A stretch of DNA of 64,000 nucleotides from JABJGO01 sp963921245 (GTDB lineage Bacteria; Pseudomonadota; Alphaproteobacteria; Rhodospirillales; Casp-alpha2): the NCBI GenBank assembly GCA_963921245.4, contig CAWUEY030000001.1, positions 2,723,329 through 2,787,328 on the forward strand, given 5' to 3'. The notes below the pieces were generated by a model. The model was not told the origin of the DNA, did not search any database, and saw only the letters and a list, made by a program, of their open reading frames with translations. The translations under genes were made by a program, and so were the position numbers. Positions 1 to 9,173 of the stretch are shown one piece after another (position 1 is the first letter of the stretch; every line of letters starts with the position of its first letter).

Positions 1-2
1 TG

Positions 3-512
3 ATAACGGATTGGTGCCACCTGGATTTTGTTGCCCAACCCTACCTGCCTGTTCCTGCTTATGAGCTGGCAACAGACAGTGCGCTTTCTGAGCGATTCGA
101 ATTGCAGGAAATTTTTGTGATGGGCCATCCGGCGACACAGTGGAATGCTTACACAACGGAAACAAATGTTGGAGATCACGTAACGCCGGAAGAATTCTTA
201 TACGGATACCGCAAGTTTGCTGAATACGCCAATCGAGAGAAGTTCTACAAAATCGAAGATTTCAGTGAAAACCCAACAGGTATTCTCCAAGAGGTTTGTT
301 CCGATCTTGATTTGGAGTTTAATCCCGATTTCGATGACGAGTGGCCTTTCAGTGCGGATGTTGGTGGCGATGCATTTGCGAGGCCACTGGAGGCCCGTGC
401 GCACGATATGATTGTTAAAAAGTTTTATCCAAAGCTACCGGATCACATGCTCGAGCGCATGCAGGCTTCTGATGACTACGCCGCTATACTCAAACTCCTG
501 AACTACGATTAA
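3..512 (+). CDS. Sulfotransferase-family protein, C-terminal part (5' end outside window)
   Basis: The frame is open from the left edge to a TAA at 510-512, so about 169 C-terminal codons are present and the real start lies upstream; the TTG at 102 is only the first possible start inside the window. The pattern of a short acidic stretch, a YKIEDF segment and a helical segment with ILQEVCSDLDLEF resembles the C-terminal half of PAPS-dependent sulfotransferases, where a residue set like RYEDF follows the 3'-phosphate site. The PAPS-binding N-terminus is not visible, so the family call rests on the C-terminal pattern and on the sulfotransferase gene that converges on it 12 bp downstream. It probably modifies a glycan. 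Confidence 0.55.
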   Translation: MTDWCHLDFVAQPYLPVPAYELATDSALSERFELQEIFVMGHPATQWNAYTTETNVGDHVTPEEFLYGYRKFAEYANREKFYKIEDFSENPTGILQEVCSDLDLEFNPDFDDEWPFSADVGGDAFARPLEARAHDMIVKKFYPKLPDHMLERMQASDDYAAILKLLNYD

Positions 513-524
513 AATCCACCGGTC

Positions 525-1286
525 TTAAGCGTAATTGAAGTTTTTCATAGATTGTCCAAATCCTGCGGTCAGGTCTGCAACCTGTTTATCGGTTAAGCTA
601 TCCGAATAACCACCGGCCTTCCCTTTTCGCATAAAGTTGAATTCTTTTTTGTCAAAGAGGCGTTCATCTGTGAAGACCCCTTTGGAACCGGCTTGAATCT
701 CAGCCTTTTCGGTTTTTTTCATTGAAGAGAACGCAGTCTGATCCTTTACCCACTCGATTTTTTTTTCATCAACATCAACGTCCAAAAAGTCCGCAACCAT
801 AGAAATCAACTTAGACGCATCGTCCAATATGTCTTCATATCTCAAAACCAGTAATGGAAAATCCCTCTTTTCACGTGTCCAGCTCTGAACATTTTCTTGC
901 CAGCTTCCATAACCCAATGTATCGAGCCATGGCTCGACACTCCCCTGTTCAACAAATGATTCGACAATTTTTTCCTTTTGCTCTTCGCTTTGCGGGGCCA
1001 GATAACTTATCGCAGAATCAACCACATCAAGTGGGTTGCGTACCACATAAATTGCAGATCGAGTCTTCATTCTTGGTGGAAGATTATCGTATTTGAGATG
1101 GGTTTTTGCGGCATGTGCACCATGCCAGGGAAACCGCAAACCGCCGGTCCAATCGTGGATATTGGGAACGATTTCCCGCACCAGGCCCTTGTGCCCGTCC
1201 ATATCTACCATCAGATGAGAAACGATGAACCGCAACCAGGTACTGCCTGATTTTGGAAAGGATGCAATCCAGATGAATTCACTCAC
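525..1286 (-). CDS. PAPS-dependent sulfotransferase
   Basis: A 253-residue cytoplasmic sulfotransferase. Residues 10-19 (FPKSGSTWLR) are the 5'-phosphosulfate-binding loop, and residues 79-91 (IYVVRNPLDVVDS) are the 3'-phosphate-binding motif; both sit where the Sulfotransfer_1 family has them and the length is normal. Such enzymes move sulfate from PAPS to a hydroxyl or amine, often on a sugar. The acceptor cannot be read from the sequence. The gene converges with another sulfotransferase-type gene and lies head-to-tail with a glycosyltransferase-like gene, which favours a sulfated surface glycan. Confidence 0.85.
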   Translation of the reverse strand: MSEFIWIASFPKSGSTWLRFIVSHLMVDMDGHKGLVREIVPNIHDWTGGLRFPWHGAHAAKTHLKYDNLPPRMKTRSAIYVVRNPLDVVDSAISYLAPQSEEQKEKIVESFVEQGSVEPWLDTLGYGSWQENVQSWTREKRDFPLLVLRYEDILDDASKLISMVADFLDVDVDEKKIEWVKDQTAFSSMKKTEKAEIQAGSKGVFTDERLFDKKEFNFMRKGKAGGYSDSLTDKQVADLTAGFGQSMKNFNYA

Positions 1287-1313
1287 GCGACGCTCTCCAA
1301 CACGAAAAGATTG

Positions 1314-2000
1314 TCAATCTTCTTCAGTCCCTACGCTGACCATTCTCCTGTTTTCCGTCCACCAGGTATCGGCAAAACTGCAATCCCGGTACTGTTCAAA
1401 ATAGGGACCGCCAATTGTGTAATGAAGATTGGAAATCTGTTCCACAGGTATTGTCGGATCATAATCGACCAAATGGTTCCATTCGTGTGGTATCTCGCCA
1501 ATAAGGTTCTCCGATTCCAACCAGTGAAACCGATGAAGTTCCAGCCCACTTGCCGTATTAACGTATTCCGGCGTGAGACTGGTGCATTTATTGCAATTGA
1601 AGAGCATCACACTCGACCAGTTTTTCTTCTCGTACTTTGTTTGGACGGCTCCCAGGAACTTTGTTGTTTCTTCGGGTACGTGGTTGTGTTTTACACACAT
1701 AACCGCATATTGATCATCGCGAAGCGCCCATAACCGGGCGATATCGGTCAACACAAGCATATCGCAATCCATGAAAATTGCCCAACCCTCAAACCCGCAA
1801 AGATAGGGTGTCAAGAACCTGGAAAACGAAAACTCCGTTGATTGCAGAGGATTTCTTTCTCGCCACATTAACCCTTCAAGTTGAGAAATGACGATGGGGG
1901 AAAAAGAAACAGGTTCTGAGGCTCTGCTCAAGATACTGTGACTCAGCGTGTGATAAGCCACAGACTCCCTAGAATCATAACCGACAAACACTCTAATCAT
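1314..2000 (-). CDS. Glycosyltransferase-like protein (GT-A fold, GT8-like)
   Basis: A 228-residue protein. It starts with MIRVFVGYDSRE, a beta-strand opening typical of GT-A glycosyltransferases that use a nucleotide-sugar, and carries a metal-binding DxD-type motif in FMDCDMLVLTDI at about residues 76-87. There are no membrane segments. The exact family is uncertain: it looks like the short GT8-related group found in alphaproteobacterial polysaccharide and flagellar glycan loci. It is probably cotranscribed with the sulfotransferase 28 bp downstream. The 227 bp between it and the divergent TPR gene hold no other gene and should contain both promoters. Confidence 0.65.
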   Translation of the reverse strand: MIRVFVGYDSRESVAYHTLSHSILSRASEPVSFSPIVISQLEGLMWRERNPLQSTEFSFSRFLTPYLCGFEGWAIFMDCDMLVLTDIARLWALRDDQYAVMCVKHNHVPEETTKFLGAVQTKYEKKNWSSVMLFNCNKCTSLTPEYVNTASGLELHRFHWLESENLIGEIPHEWNHLVDYDPTIPVEQISNLHYTIGGPYFEQYRDCSFADTWWTENRRMVSVGTEED

Positions 2001-2227
2001 TATTTACACCAGTCCGAGAAAGGCCTGTTAAACTTCTTACCGATATTACAAGAAAAGGAAAAACCATTCTGGTGCCATATTAAATTGCCAAAATCCTTCA
2101 CGCCGCGTTAATGGAATAAAACTATTTTCGTTTAGCATGGTCGTCTTGAAGCTTGGGCACCGTTCCGACTAACCGATTGTGGTCAATGATTGATCATCCA
2201 TTTCTCGCAGCAATGTAAAGTCATGCT

Positions 2228-4114
2228 ATGGCAAAAAAGACAAAACGCAAAAAGAACAAAGTCACTGCTAAAAAACAACCACTTGCACAAAATACAACCG
2301 TTTCCGATCAGCTCTCTTCTCGCTTGATCCATGCGGGACAACTCTCTCTCGCCGGACAACACCAGGAGGTTTTGAACCTCTGCATGGAAGAACTGAACGA
2401 GAACCCCATGTCGGGCCACGCCCACAACACCCTTGGCGTGACTTTCCTTCATATGGAAAAACCAGAAGATGCTCTGAGACACTTTGCTGAGGCAGTTGCG
2501 CTCGATCAAACCGTGTCCCAGTTTCATTTTAACAAGGCATTGACTGAACAGTATCTGGGACAAATTGCCAACTGTATTGAATCGGCACAGAAAGCGCTCA
2601 CACTGAACCCTGATTACATTGAGGCGTGGAACACCTTAGGTCTCGCATACAACAGCCTTGGCGAATACGAACCGGCAAAAAATGCATTTAAAAATGCGAT
2701 AAGAATTGATGCCGATCACGGAGAGGCGTGGGTAAACCTCTGCGGTGTACTTCAGGAACTCGAAGCAGGACAGGAAGCTATCAGTGCGGGGAAACGCGGT
2801 GTCGAACTCCGCCCGGACTTACCTGAGTCGTACTACAACCTAGCCCGTGCCTATGACAGCGTAGAGCGCTGGGAAGAATCAATCATTGAATATCAGAAAT
2901 GCATATCTGCATTCCCGGACTACGCTCGAGCGTACATCAATGTAAGCCGTTCGCTGAGCAGTATCGGCGAACATGTTCTTGCTGAAAACCTGGGTAGGAA
3001 TGCTATCCAGATGCTACCGGACAATCCGCTAGCATATACCAACACAGGTCTGGGTATCTTTGGTCAGGGCCGGTATCGCGAAGCGCTCGAGATGTACCGA
3101 AAGGTTCTTGAGATTGATCCCGAATCCGTTGCGGCGCATAACAATATCGCACATACGGCCCTGGCAATCGAAGAATTTTCCTATGGTTGGGAAGAATACG
3201 AATACGGCTTTCTCACCGGACACAGGGGACCACTAAGGTCATCTGGCATACCTTTTTGGGAGGGTGAGGCCGTCGGCGGAAAAACAATTCATGTGGTTGG
3301 TGAACAAGGTATCGGTGAACAACTCATGTTTTCAACAATGATACCTGATCTAGTAGCAGATGGAGCAAACGTTGTTTTTGAATGCGAGAAACGATTGGCC
3401 CCACTTTATCAACGTTCTTGTCCGGATATCACCGTTGTCCCTCTTGCTCTGATCAAGGAACCCCAATCCCCTGTTTTGGACGAAATGGATATTGATTTCA
3501 GATGCGCTGTTGGCTCTCTCGGAAGAAAGTATCGAACGTCTGTGGGCGACTTTCATCCCCGTGAAGGTTTTCTGAAAGCAGATGAAGCTCTCGTTCGGAA
3601 ATGCCGAGAACGATACCAGACAGATAACAATGATCTGATTATCGGTATCTCCTGGCGGTCAGGCAGCAAACGACACGGTACCCAAAAAAATATCGACATT
3701 GAGTTTTGGGAGCCAATCCTTCGGCTACCCAGATGCCGCTTTGTAAGCCTGCAGTACGGTGAAGTTTCTGAAGATGTTGCCAAAGCGAAAGAGCACTTTG
3801 GTGTTGATATCGTCGTTGATCCTGAGATTTCCGCGCTGGCAAGCCTGGAACAGTGTGCGGCCCAGATTTCAGCGGTAGACCTGGTTATCTCTATTTCGAA
3901 TGCGACAGTTCATATGGCAGGTGCTCTGGGGAAGGAAGCCTGGATGATGCTCAGTCTGGTTCCCTGTTGGCACTGGTTCGTCGATCGTCCAGACTCGCTC
4001 TGGTACAAGTCCGTGAGCAAGCACAGACAGGCGGGTGATAGGGACTGGATCCCCGTTATTGAATCTGTTGCTTCCAGATTACAAACAAAATTAGCCTCAA
4101 AACCGGAGTTGTGA
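2228..4114 (+). CDS. TPR protein with glycosyltransferase-like C-terminal domain (FlmG/SPINDLY-like)
   Basis: A 628-residue protein in three parts: a very basic, lysine-rich N-terminus (about 1-20), some eight tetratricopeptide repeats (about 55-330, with repeated NTLG, NLAxAY and ALxxDP signatures), and a C-terminal region (about 345-628) with GEQGIGEQLMF and SISNATVHMAGALG, resembling the sugar-nucleotide half of GT9/GT41-like transferases. This is the architecture of Caulobacter FlmG, which glycosylates flagellin, and of SPINDLY-type O-glycosyltransferases. The flagellar cluster 10 kb away makes flagellin a reasonable acceptor, but that is inference. It converges with asnB with only 8 bp between stops. 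Confidence 0.7.
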   Translation: MAKKTKRKKNKVTAKKQPLAQNTTVSDQLSSRLIHAGQLSLAGQHQEVLNLCMEELNENPMSGHAHNTLGVTFLHMEKPEDALRHFAEAVALDQTVSQFHFNKALTEQYLGQIANCIESAQKALTLNPDYIEAWNTLGLAYNSLGEYEPAKNAFKNAIRIDADHGEAWVNLCGVLQELEAGQEAISAGKRGVELRPDLPESYYNLARAYDSVERWEESIIEYQKCISAFPDYARAYINVSRSLSSIGEHVLAENLGRNAIQMLPDNPLAYTNTGLGIFGQGRYREALEMYRKVLEIDPESVAAHNNIAHTALAIEEFSYGWEEYEYGFLTGHRGPLRSSGIPFWEGEAVGGKTIHVVGEQGIGEQLMFSTMIPDLVADGANVVFECEKRLAPLYQRSCPDITVVPLALIKEPQSPVLDEMDIDFRCAVGSLGRKYRTSVGDFHPREGFLKADEALVRKCRERYQTDNNDLIIGISWRSGSKRHGTQKNIDIEFWEPILRLPRCRFVSLQYGEVSEDVAKAKEHFGVDIVVDPEISALASLEQCAAQISAVDLVISISNATVHMAGALGKEAWMMLSLVPCWHWFVDRPDSLWYKSVSKHRQAGDRDWIPVIESVASRLQTKLASKPEL

Positions 4115-4122
4115 TGCGTAAG

Positions 4123-5892
4123 TCACAGGCTCATACTAAATTCCTCTGCCCAAATCACGAAATAGAGAATCATAAACAGTTCTCGACGCCGGTGGTGAGT
4201 CTCAATCATATGTATCACCGACTCCGGGTTTGAAATCCCAAACAACCGTCGCAGATCAGAACCGCAGATTGAGCTGACAATAAAATCGGTCAAAGATTTG
4301 CGGGTCAGCCAATCCGCAATGGGCGACGTCCACCCGGATTTCTTTTTGTTCAAGATAAAACCGGGCAGCCTGTTCCTGTAACATCTTCGAAAGATATGCT
4401 TGTTCGCCGTTGACCAGTTCTCAGAAAAGAAAGCTGCAGAGTACTTTTGATCTGAGGGAAGCCCCCTCAGATAAATCTTCACGTCGTTTACCAACAGCGG
4501 AAAACGCCCTTCCATTGAAAAATTCATTGCGAGTTTGTCATTTCGAACTAGAAAATCCTCACTCATGTTCACCAGTGAATCCAGCATCATCAGGTTATTC
4601 ATATGATCGGAACCAAGTGACTTGGTTGGGAACCAGGTGTTCATGTAATCTGTCAGGTAATCCTCTGTGGCCAAAAATTGCGGGTCGCGAATCGCATTAA
4701 TACTGGCACTAAAATCACGCACCCTTGCCATCCAGGCACCATACGGATTTTCACCGGTATAACTCAGTGCATTTCTGTGATGTTTGTAGCCCGCCGCGAG
4801 TTCGTCACCACCATCGCCGGAAAGCGTAACGGTAATGCCGTGTTCAGAAACAAACTTATTCATCAGATAGTAAGAAGGTGTCCCCATGTTCGCTCTGGGT
4901 TCTTCAATCACACTGATCGAACGTCTGAAGGCGTTTGAGTACTCTTGCACGTTAACAATCATGGATTGATGCACCGCCCCAAATTGCTGTGCAAGTTGCC
5001 GCGCACATTGATCGTCTTCATTCACGAGTTGACCGTAGAGCGGGTGACAATCGTAGTATTGAGAGAAACTTTTCACATGGGTTGAATGCGTGCTTGCCTC
5101 TGCGAATACCATTGAAGAATCCATACCACCGCTCAGATACAGCCCAATCTTGCGGCGCCCCATCAGGCATTTTTTTACGGATGACGAGACCCGCGCCCGA
5201 AGTTCGTTGTCATCGCACTCGGCAGTTTTCTGGAACTGCAGGTCGTTCAGGTTAATCGAACTGAATATCCTGTTTTCTTTGAGGTCAATTTGAATGACCT
5301 CGCCAGGTGTAAGTTTTGAAATGCCGCCAAACAGTGTCTTGTATCCTGGATTGCATCCCAGTTTGTAGAACAGTTTGAATCCGTCGAGATCAATCCGTGA
5401 AAAATTGCCAACAAGTCTCAAAGGTTTGATTTCAGAACTGAACGCGAGACCACGCTCCGTCAACGCGTAATAGAGTGGTTTGATGCCGGAACTATCGCGT
5501 GCAAGCGTCCATGTCCCTTCCCGTTTGTTGTACCAGCAGAGCGCAAACATGCCGTCGAGAACAGACACGAAATCGACACCGAATTTGTCAAACCCCTTTG
5601 CCAGCACTTCCGTGTCGCAATCTGTATCAAACCTGTAACCGTGCTGTTGCAGAAGTTCCCGAAGATCCCGGTAATTGTAAATCTCACCGTTGTAAGTGAG
5701 CACATTGTCATTGAGAATATAGGGTTGGGTTGAGTTCGCGACGGTCTCGGTAATATTCAACAGGTTATGACCGAGTGTCGTATGTTCATCGATGTAGTGA
5801 CCATTGCCGTCCGGTCCACGATGACGTGCAAGGTCAATCATGCTTTCTATCAGAGGTAAATCCGCCCAAGCCAGCCCGTGTATACCACACAT
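4123..5892 (-). CDS. asnB: Asparagine synthase (glutamine-hydrolysing)
   Basis: Class II amidotransferase fused to an ATP-dependent synthase, 589 residues from the chosen start. I place the start at 5892 because the catalytic cysteine must be residue 2 (MCGIHGLA); an ATG 48 bp upstream would bury it. YNGEIYNY at about residues 67-74 belongs to the glutaminase pocket, and LSGGMDSS near residue 252 is the ATP-pyrophosphatase loop. AsnB-like genes are frequent in glycan clusters, where they may amidate a sugar acid instead of making free asparagine. Its place among glycosyltransferase genes supports that here, but the substrate cannot be told. Confidence 0.85.
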   Translation of the reverse strand: MCGIHGLAWADLPLIESMIDLARHRGPDGNGHYIDEHTTLGHNLLNITETVANSTQPYILNDNVLTYNGEIYNYRDLRELLQQHGYRFDTDCDTEVLAKGFDKFGVDFVSVLDGMFALCWYNKREGTWTLARDSSGIKPLYYALTERGLAFSSEIKPLRLVGNFSRIDLDGFKLFYKLGCNPGYKTLFGGISKLTPGEVIQIDLKENRIFSSINLNDLQFQKTAECDDNELRARVSSSVKKCLMGRRKIGLYLSGGMDSSMVFAEASTHSTHVKSFSQYYDCHPLYGQLVNEDDQCARQLAQQFGAVHQSMIVNVQEYSNAFRRSISVIEEPRANMGTPSYYLMNKFVSEHGITVTLSGDGGDELAAGYKHHRNALSYTGENPYGAWMARVRDFSASINAIRDPQFLATEDYLTDYMNTWFPTKSLGSDHMNNLMMLDSLVNMSEDFLVRNDKLAMNFSMEGRFPLLVNDVKIYLRGLPSDQKYSAAFFSENWSTANKHIFRRCYRNRLPGFILNKKKSGWTSPIADWLTRKSLTDFIVSSICGSDLRRLFGISNPESVIHMIETHHRRRELFMILYFVIWAEEFSMSL

Positions 5893-6037
5893 TTGATGTC
5901 CTGTTCTTTTGCTTCTGAGTAATAGATTAAGCTCATTCATAAAGCGTAAACATTGTCCATGATACCCATCGACAGCCTTGTCGGCATGGACTCAATCGAA
6001 CCATCTGAGATTTCAACCCGAAACACAGGAGGATGCC

Positions 6038-6844
6038 TTGGCCAGCTTGAAACGAATTGTGGTCACATCCTTCAACGCAAAGGGCTTTCAACAGTACGGC
6101 GAAAACATGATTGCAACGTTCAAGGAATACTGGCCCGAGGACGTCAAGCTTATCGTTGTTTCAGAAGACCCTCTTCCTATCCTTAATGACAATCGGGTTG
6201 AGTTCAGGGACTACGGCAAACTCGCACCCGAGGGAAATCATTTCAAAAGAAAGTTTGGTTCATTTTCTGAAGCAAACGGAAATTTTATTGAATTCAAGGA
6301 AACGGATGAAGGAACAAAGGTTCTTAGGTTGTACAATTTTCGGTTCGACGCTATTCGGTTTTCTCACAAGGTTTTCTCAATTTTCGGTGTTGATCGAAGC
6401 TATGATTGTGATGAGTTAATCTGGCTGGATGGTGATACCCTTTCCCATTCCTCAATTGACCAGGCATTTTTCGACGGTGTATCACCCGGGTCTGGTCACT
6501 TGAGTTATCTCGGGCGGGAAAAAACTCAAAGCCCCTATAGTGAATGCGGTTTCATGGTATTTAACCGGCGCAATAGAATCCACAGTGTGTTTATGAACCA
6601 ACTGACAACCGAATACTTGAACGGGGAGCTATTTCTGCTTCCCCAGTGGCATGATTGTATGATGATCGATGCAATGCGAGAGCACTTCGCAAAAGTCGAG
6701 GGTATTGAAAATAGAAACATCTCCGGCAAGGGAATCAATTCGGAACATCCATTTGTCAACAGTGTCCTGGGCAGCTACATGGATCACCTTAAAGGCCCGG
6801 AAAGAAAAGAAGCCGGGCATTCCTTCGAGGGTGATAGAATTTAA
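6038..6844 (+). CDS. Glycosyltransferase-like protein of unknown specificity
   Basis: A protein of about 268 residues from a TTG at 6038, which I prefer because an AGGAGG Shine-Dalgarno ends 5 bases before it and the first beta-strand (LKRIVVTSFN) follows at once; an in-frame ATG at 5978 would add 20 unconvincing residues. A DELIWLDGDTL segment looks like the DxD nucleotide-sugar site of a GT-A transferase, and ECGFMVFNRRN resembles the acceptor-side motif of that fold. No membrane segments. It is divergent from asnB and lies in the glycan locus. The family is not certain. Confidence 0.6.
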   Translation: MASLKRIVVTSFNAKGFQQYGENMIATFKEYWPEDVKLIVVSEDPLPILNDNRVEFRDYGKLAPEGNHFKRKFGSFSEANGNFIEFKETDEGTKVLRLYNFRFDAIRFSHKVFSIFGVDRSYDCDELIWLDGDTLSHSSIDQAFFDGVSPGSGHLSYLGREKTQSPYSECGFMVFNRRNRIHSVFMNQLTTEYLNGELFLLPQWHDCMMIDAMREHFAKVEGIENRNISGKGINSEHPFVNSVLGSYMDHLKGPERKEAGHSFEGDRI

Positions 6845-6921
6845 GTCTGGTTTGATTCGCGCCCGCCGTACCAACCCTGCGGTTGATCGGGTCAGGGAGG
6901 GGCATGTTTCGTACCTGATCG

Positions 6922-7602
6922 CTATACTTTGCTCATTAAATACATAGGTCTATCGGGGTGTACGCGTTCAAGTTCCGAAATTGATTCGAAATGTTGGCCG
7001 GCTAAACGCAGAAATTCCTGTTCGCTATACTCACCGGCGCGTACGCGGCCACTCATATTGACCCACTTGGCCGCTTTCGGATCTTTTTCGTTGGGAAACT
7101 CAAGAATCAGATAACGCTCCGTAAGCCTGGAGTGCCGGGCAACGATCTGTTCGAGGTTCCCGTAGGATTCAGTGTGGTGATACAGGTGATGTATCAAGCC
7201 GAGAGAAGACACACAGTCGAAGGATTCCGTAATTTCACTAAATGGTTTGGCACTGAAGGTGCAAGGAATGCCAAACTTGTTTTTTACGCCATTACAGACA
7301 TCGATATATGCCTGATCATAATCATACCCTGTCGCGACCAAACACTGATTGAGGGCCGCTGTCATGACGTATAAACCAAGATTGCATCCGATGTCAGCGT
7401 AAGTACGAATATTCGGTAAACCGCTCAAGGCATTGTTTACGATATTCCATTTGGCTTCTGTGTTGGCCCAGGCATGCTGTTTTCCAGTTCCCACCGGAAC
7501 AACCTTGTAGGCATAAGCGTCATAATTCTGATAACCACGAACCTCAACATGATCCCCAAAATCCTCGACACTTCGAATGTCCGCGGGAACTTGTACTTTC
7601 AT
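6922..7602 (-). CDS. Class I SAM-dependent methyltransferase (paired with kinase-like gene)
   Basis: A 226-residue methyltransferase with motif I YADIGCNLG (about residues 75-83), an acidic post-II segment (GYDYDQ) and SSLGLIHHLYHH at motif IV. Its start codon overlaps the stop of the kinase-like gene by 4 bp (ATGA, 7599-7602), so the two are translationally coupled. The same two activities are fused in one protein 3 kb away (10118-11407). This argues that kinase and methyltransferase act in sequence on one substrate, as in WbdD, which phosphorylates an O-antigen end and then methylates the phosphate. Known: WbdD chemistry. Inferred: that it applies here. Confidence 0.75.
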   Translation of the reverse strand: MKVQVPADIRSVEDFGDHVEVRGYQNYDAYAYKVVPVGTGKQHAWANTEAKWNIVNNALSGLPNIRTYADIGCNLGLYVMTAALNQCLVATGYDYDQAYIDVCNGVKNKFGIPCTFSAKPFSEITESFDCVSSLGLIHHLYHHTESYGNLEQIVARHSRLTERYLILEFPNEKDPKAAKWVNMSGRVRAGEYSEQEFLRLAGQHFESISELERVHPDRPMYLMSKV

Positions 7603-8330
7603 AACAGCGCCTTCAGTTCTTTCCAGCCGTCAGCACAGAGGAAATCCAAATCTCTATCACGAATTTTCCACGCCAGGGATGCTATTGGGGAGTCGCCCAG
7701 AACATGTTTGAAGAAAGTCCAGCCTTCTGAAATATCAGGAACTTTTTGCATTTCGGCTCCAAAATAAATCATAAGAGGCGTATTGTTTTCGACAACAAAC
7801 GCGAGATGAAAAACGAGCATCATCTGCATGAAGTCATTTCTAGGGCATACGAGGTTGCGACGATTAGTCAGATCGGGATTCGATAGAAGGCTTTCTTTCA
7901 ACTCCGGACCACGCACAGGGTTCAGGGCAAGTATCCCGTTGCCACCATAATCAATCCACTTCACGACGCCGTCCTGACTTATCATGTAGTTGTTCGTTTC
8001 AAAACCCTGCACCCCACCGAAATCCCAGAAAAGCAACTCCCTCTTGATCAGATCAACCTGCATGTCGCAGAGTTGATCAACATAAGAGAGTGTCTGTGCG
8101 TGAGGGATGTGCTCCAAAGGCTCGTAATCATACTCGAGAAATTTACCGTCGACGAGCTGCACAGTGTAGATGTGCGTACTCTCAACTTTTGCGTCAATAA
8201 ACAATTTGACCAATGGCATCCAGTTCAGAGCGTAGTCGGAAAGTTCCTTGCGAACGATCTCCCTGCCATCGCGCCTGACAAGTGATGTTACACCATCCTT
8301 GCCTGCTCCCAGATGTCTCAGGTATTCCAC
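7599..8330 (-). CDS. Protein-kinase-fold phosphotransferase-like protein
   Basis: A 243-residue protein with a degenerate small-molecule or lipopolysaccharide kinase pattern: a glycine-rich start (LGAGKDGV, residues 7-14), a lysine in IVRKEL, a catalytic-loop-like DFGGVQGFETNN with paired asparagines, and a DFG-like VVKWIDYGG. The usual HxD is not obvious, so activity is uncertain. It is the first gene of a two-gene unit overlapping the methyltransferase by 4 bp. Likely a glycan kinase, given the neighbours and the fused homologous arrangement at 10118-11407. The 223 bp between its start and the divergent gene at 8554 hold a possible short reading frame, described separately. Confidence 0.6.
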   Translation of the reverse strand: MEYLRHLGAGKDGVTSLVRRDGREIVRKELSDYALNWMPLVKLFIDAKVESTHIYTVQLVDGKFLEYDYEPLEHIPHAQTLSYVDQLCDMQVDLIKRELLFWDFGGVQGFETNNYMISQDGVVKWIDYGGNGILALNPVRGPELKESLLSNPDLTNRRNLVCPRNDFMQMMLVFHLAFVVENNTPLMIYFGAEMQKVPDISEGWTFFKHVLGDSPIASLAWKIRDRDLDFLCADGWKELKALL

Positions 8331-8456
8331 AAACGATCACCGCGTACTTCGGCCAAACACCAAATGGGATGTCCCAAAAAATAAACATTTTTCGGAACTC
8401 TGGCATTTTCGGTATTCGCGATCTTTGATTCTATGCCCTTAATAAACTCTTATGAT

Positions 8457-8606
8457 ATGTCAGGTAAAAGTCTCGGAAATCGCAATGCTGTCAGGACATT
8501 GCTAGACTGGCAGGCTGAATTTGCACGCCCGGGCACCTCGGAAGGGATGAAAAATGCTTCGGTACAGAATGGTGACAGACATTGTCCGAAAACATAAACC
8601 AAAAAC
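8457..8606 (+). other. Short upstream reading frame, possibly the displaced N-terminus of the next gene
   Basis: An ATG at 8457 opens a 49-codon frame whose first 34 residues (MSGKSLGNRNAVRTLLDWQA onward, then EFARPGTSEGMKN) look like natural protein. The frame then runs into the methyltransferase gene in the wrong phase and ends. In this enzyme type a similar stretch often precedes the first helix, so this may be the original N-terminus, lost through a +1 shift near 8548. Alternatively it is a small upstream reading frame with a coupling role. Confidence 0.3.
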
Positions 8607-9132
8607 CATTGTGGAAATTGGAACATTTAACGGTGTAAGGGCCCTGAAAATGGTTCGAGCGGCACTACAATTTTGCAACCACGTGCATTACACCGGTTAC
8701 GATCTTTTCGATACCTCCGATGTAGAAACACACAAACGAGAATTCAATTACAGCGAAGCCCGAAACGGCTTGATCAAGATCCCGTTGAGTGTGGAGGAAA
8801 TTGAAGAAATTTTTGAAGGTAGTGGCTTGCCGTTCACCTACGAATTGATCAAAGGCGATACCCGGGAAACCCTGCGTGAGCATACCGATGATTTTGTTTA
8901 CATTGATGGCGGACATAGTGTGGAAACCATTCGTTCAGACTATGAAATGGTCAAACGCTGCAAGGTTGTTCTTTTCGATGACTATTACATGGACTATCCA
9001 CACACCCATCAATTCGGATGCAATCTGATTGTTGACGAGATTCCCGGACACATCATCCATGAGTCCGATGACCCATCAGCACACGGTGGTCGGATTTGTC
9101 TTGCCGAGGTCGTGAATTATCAACCTGAATAA
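8554..9132 (+). CDS. Class I SAM-dependent methyltransferase-like protein
   Basis: A 192-residue protein with a Rossmann methyltransferase core: IVEIGTFNG as motif I (about residues 20-28), YTGYDLFD as the acidic strand and FVYIDGGHSVE as motif IV, a combination seen in the cephalosporin-hydroxylase/macrocin-O-methyltransferase-like group. A GGAAGGGA ribosome site lies about 6-13 bases before the ATG and a stop codon precedes it closely, so this start is supported. It heads a plus-strand run (8554 to 13729) of glycan genes. The substrate is unknown; a sugar hydroxyl or phosphate is likely from context. Confidence 0.65.
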   Translation: MLRYRMVTDIVRKHKPKTIVEIGTFNGVRALKMVRAALQFCNHVHYTGYDLFDTSDVETHKREFNYSEARNGLIKIPLSVEEIEEIFEGSGLPFTYELIKGDTRETLREHTDDFVYIDGGHSVETIRSDYEMVKRCKVVLFDDYYMDYPHTHQFGCNLIVDEIPGHIIHESDDPSAHGGRICLAEVVNYQPE

Positions 9133-9173
9133 GCTGCCTTCCCGCCGAAATTTTAACCACTGACACTCTAACA

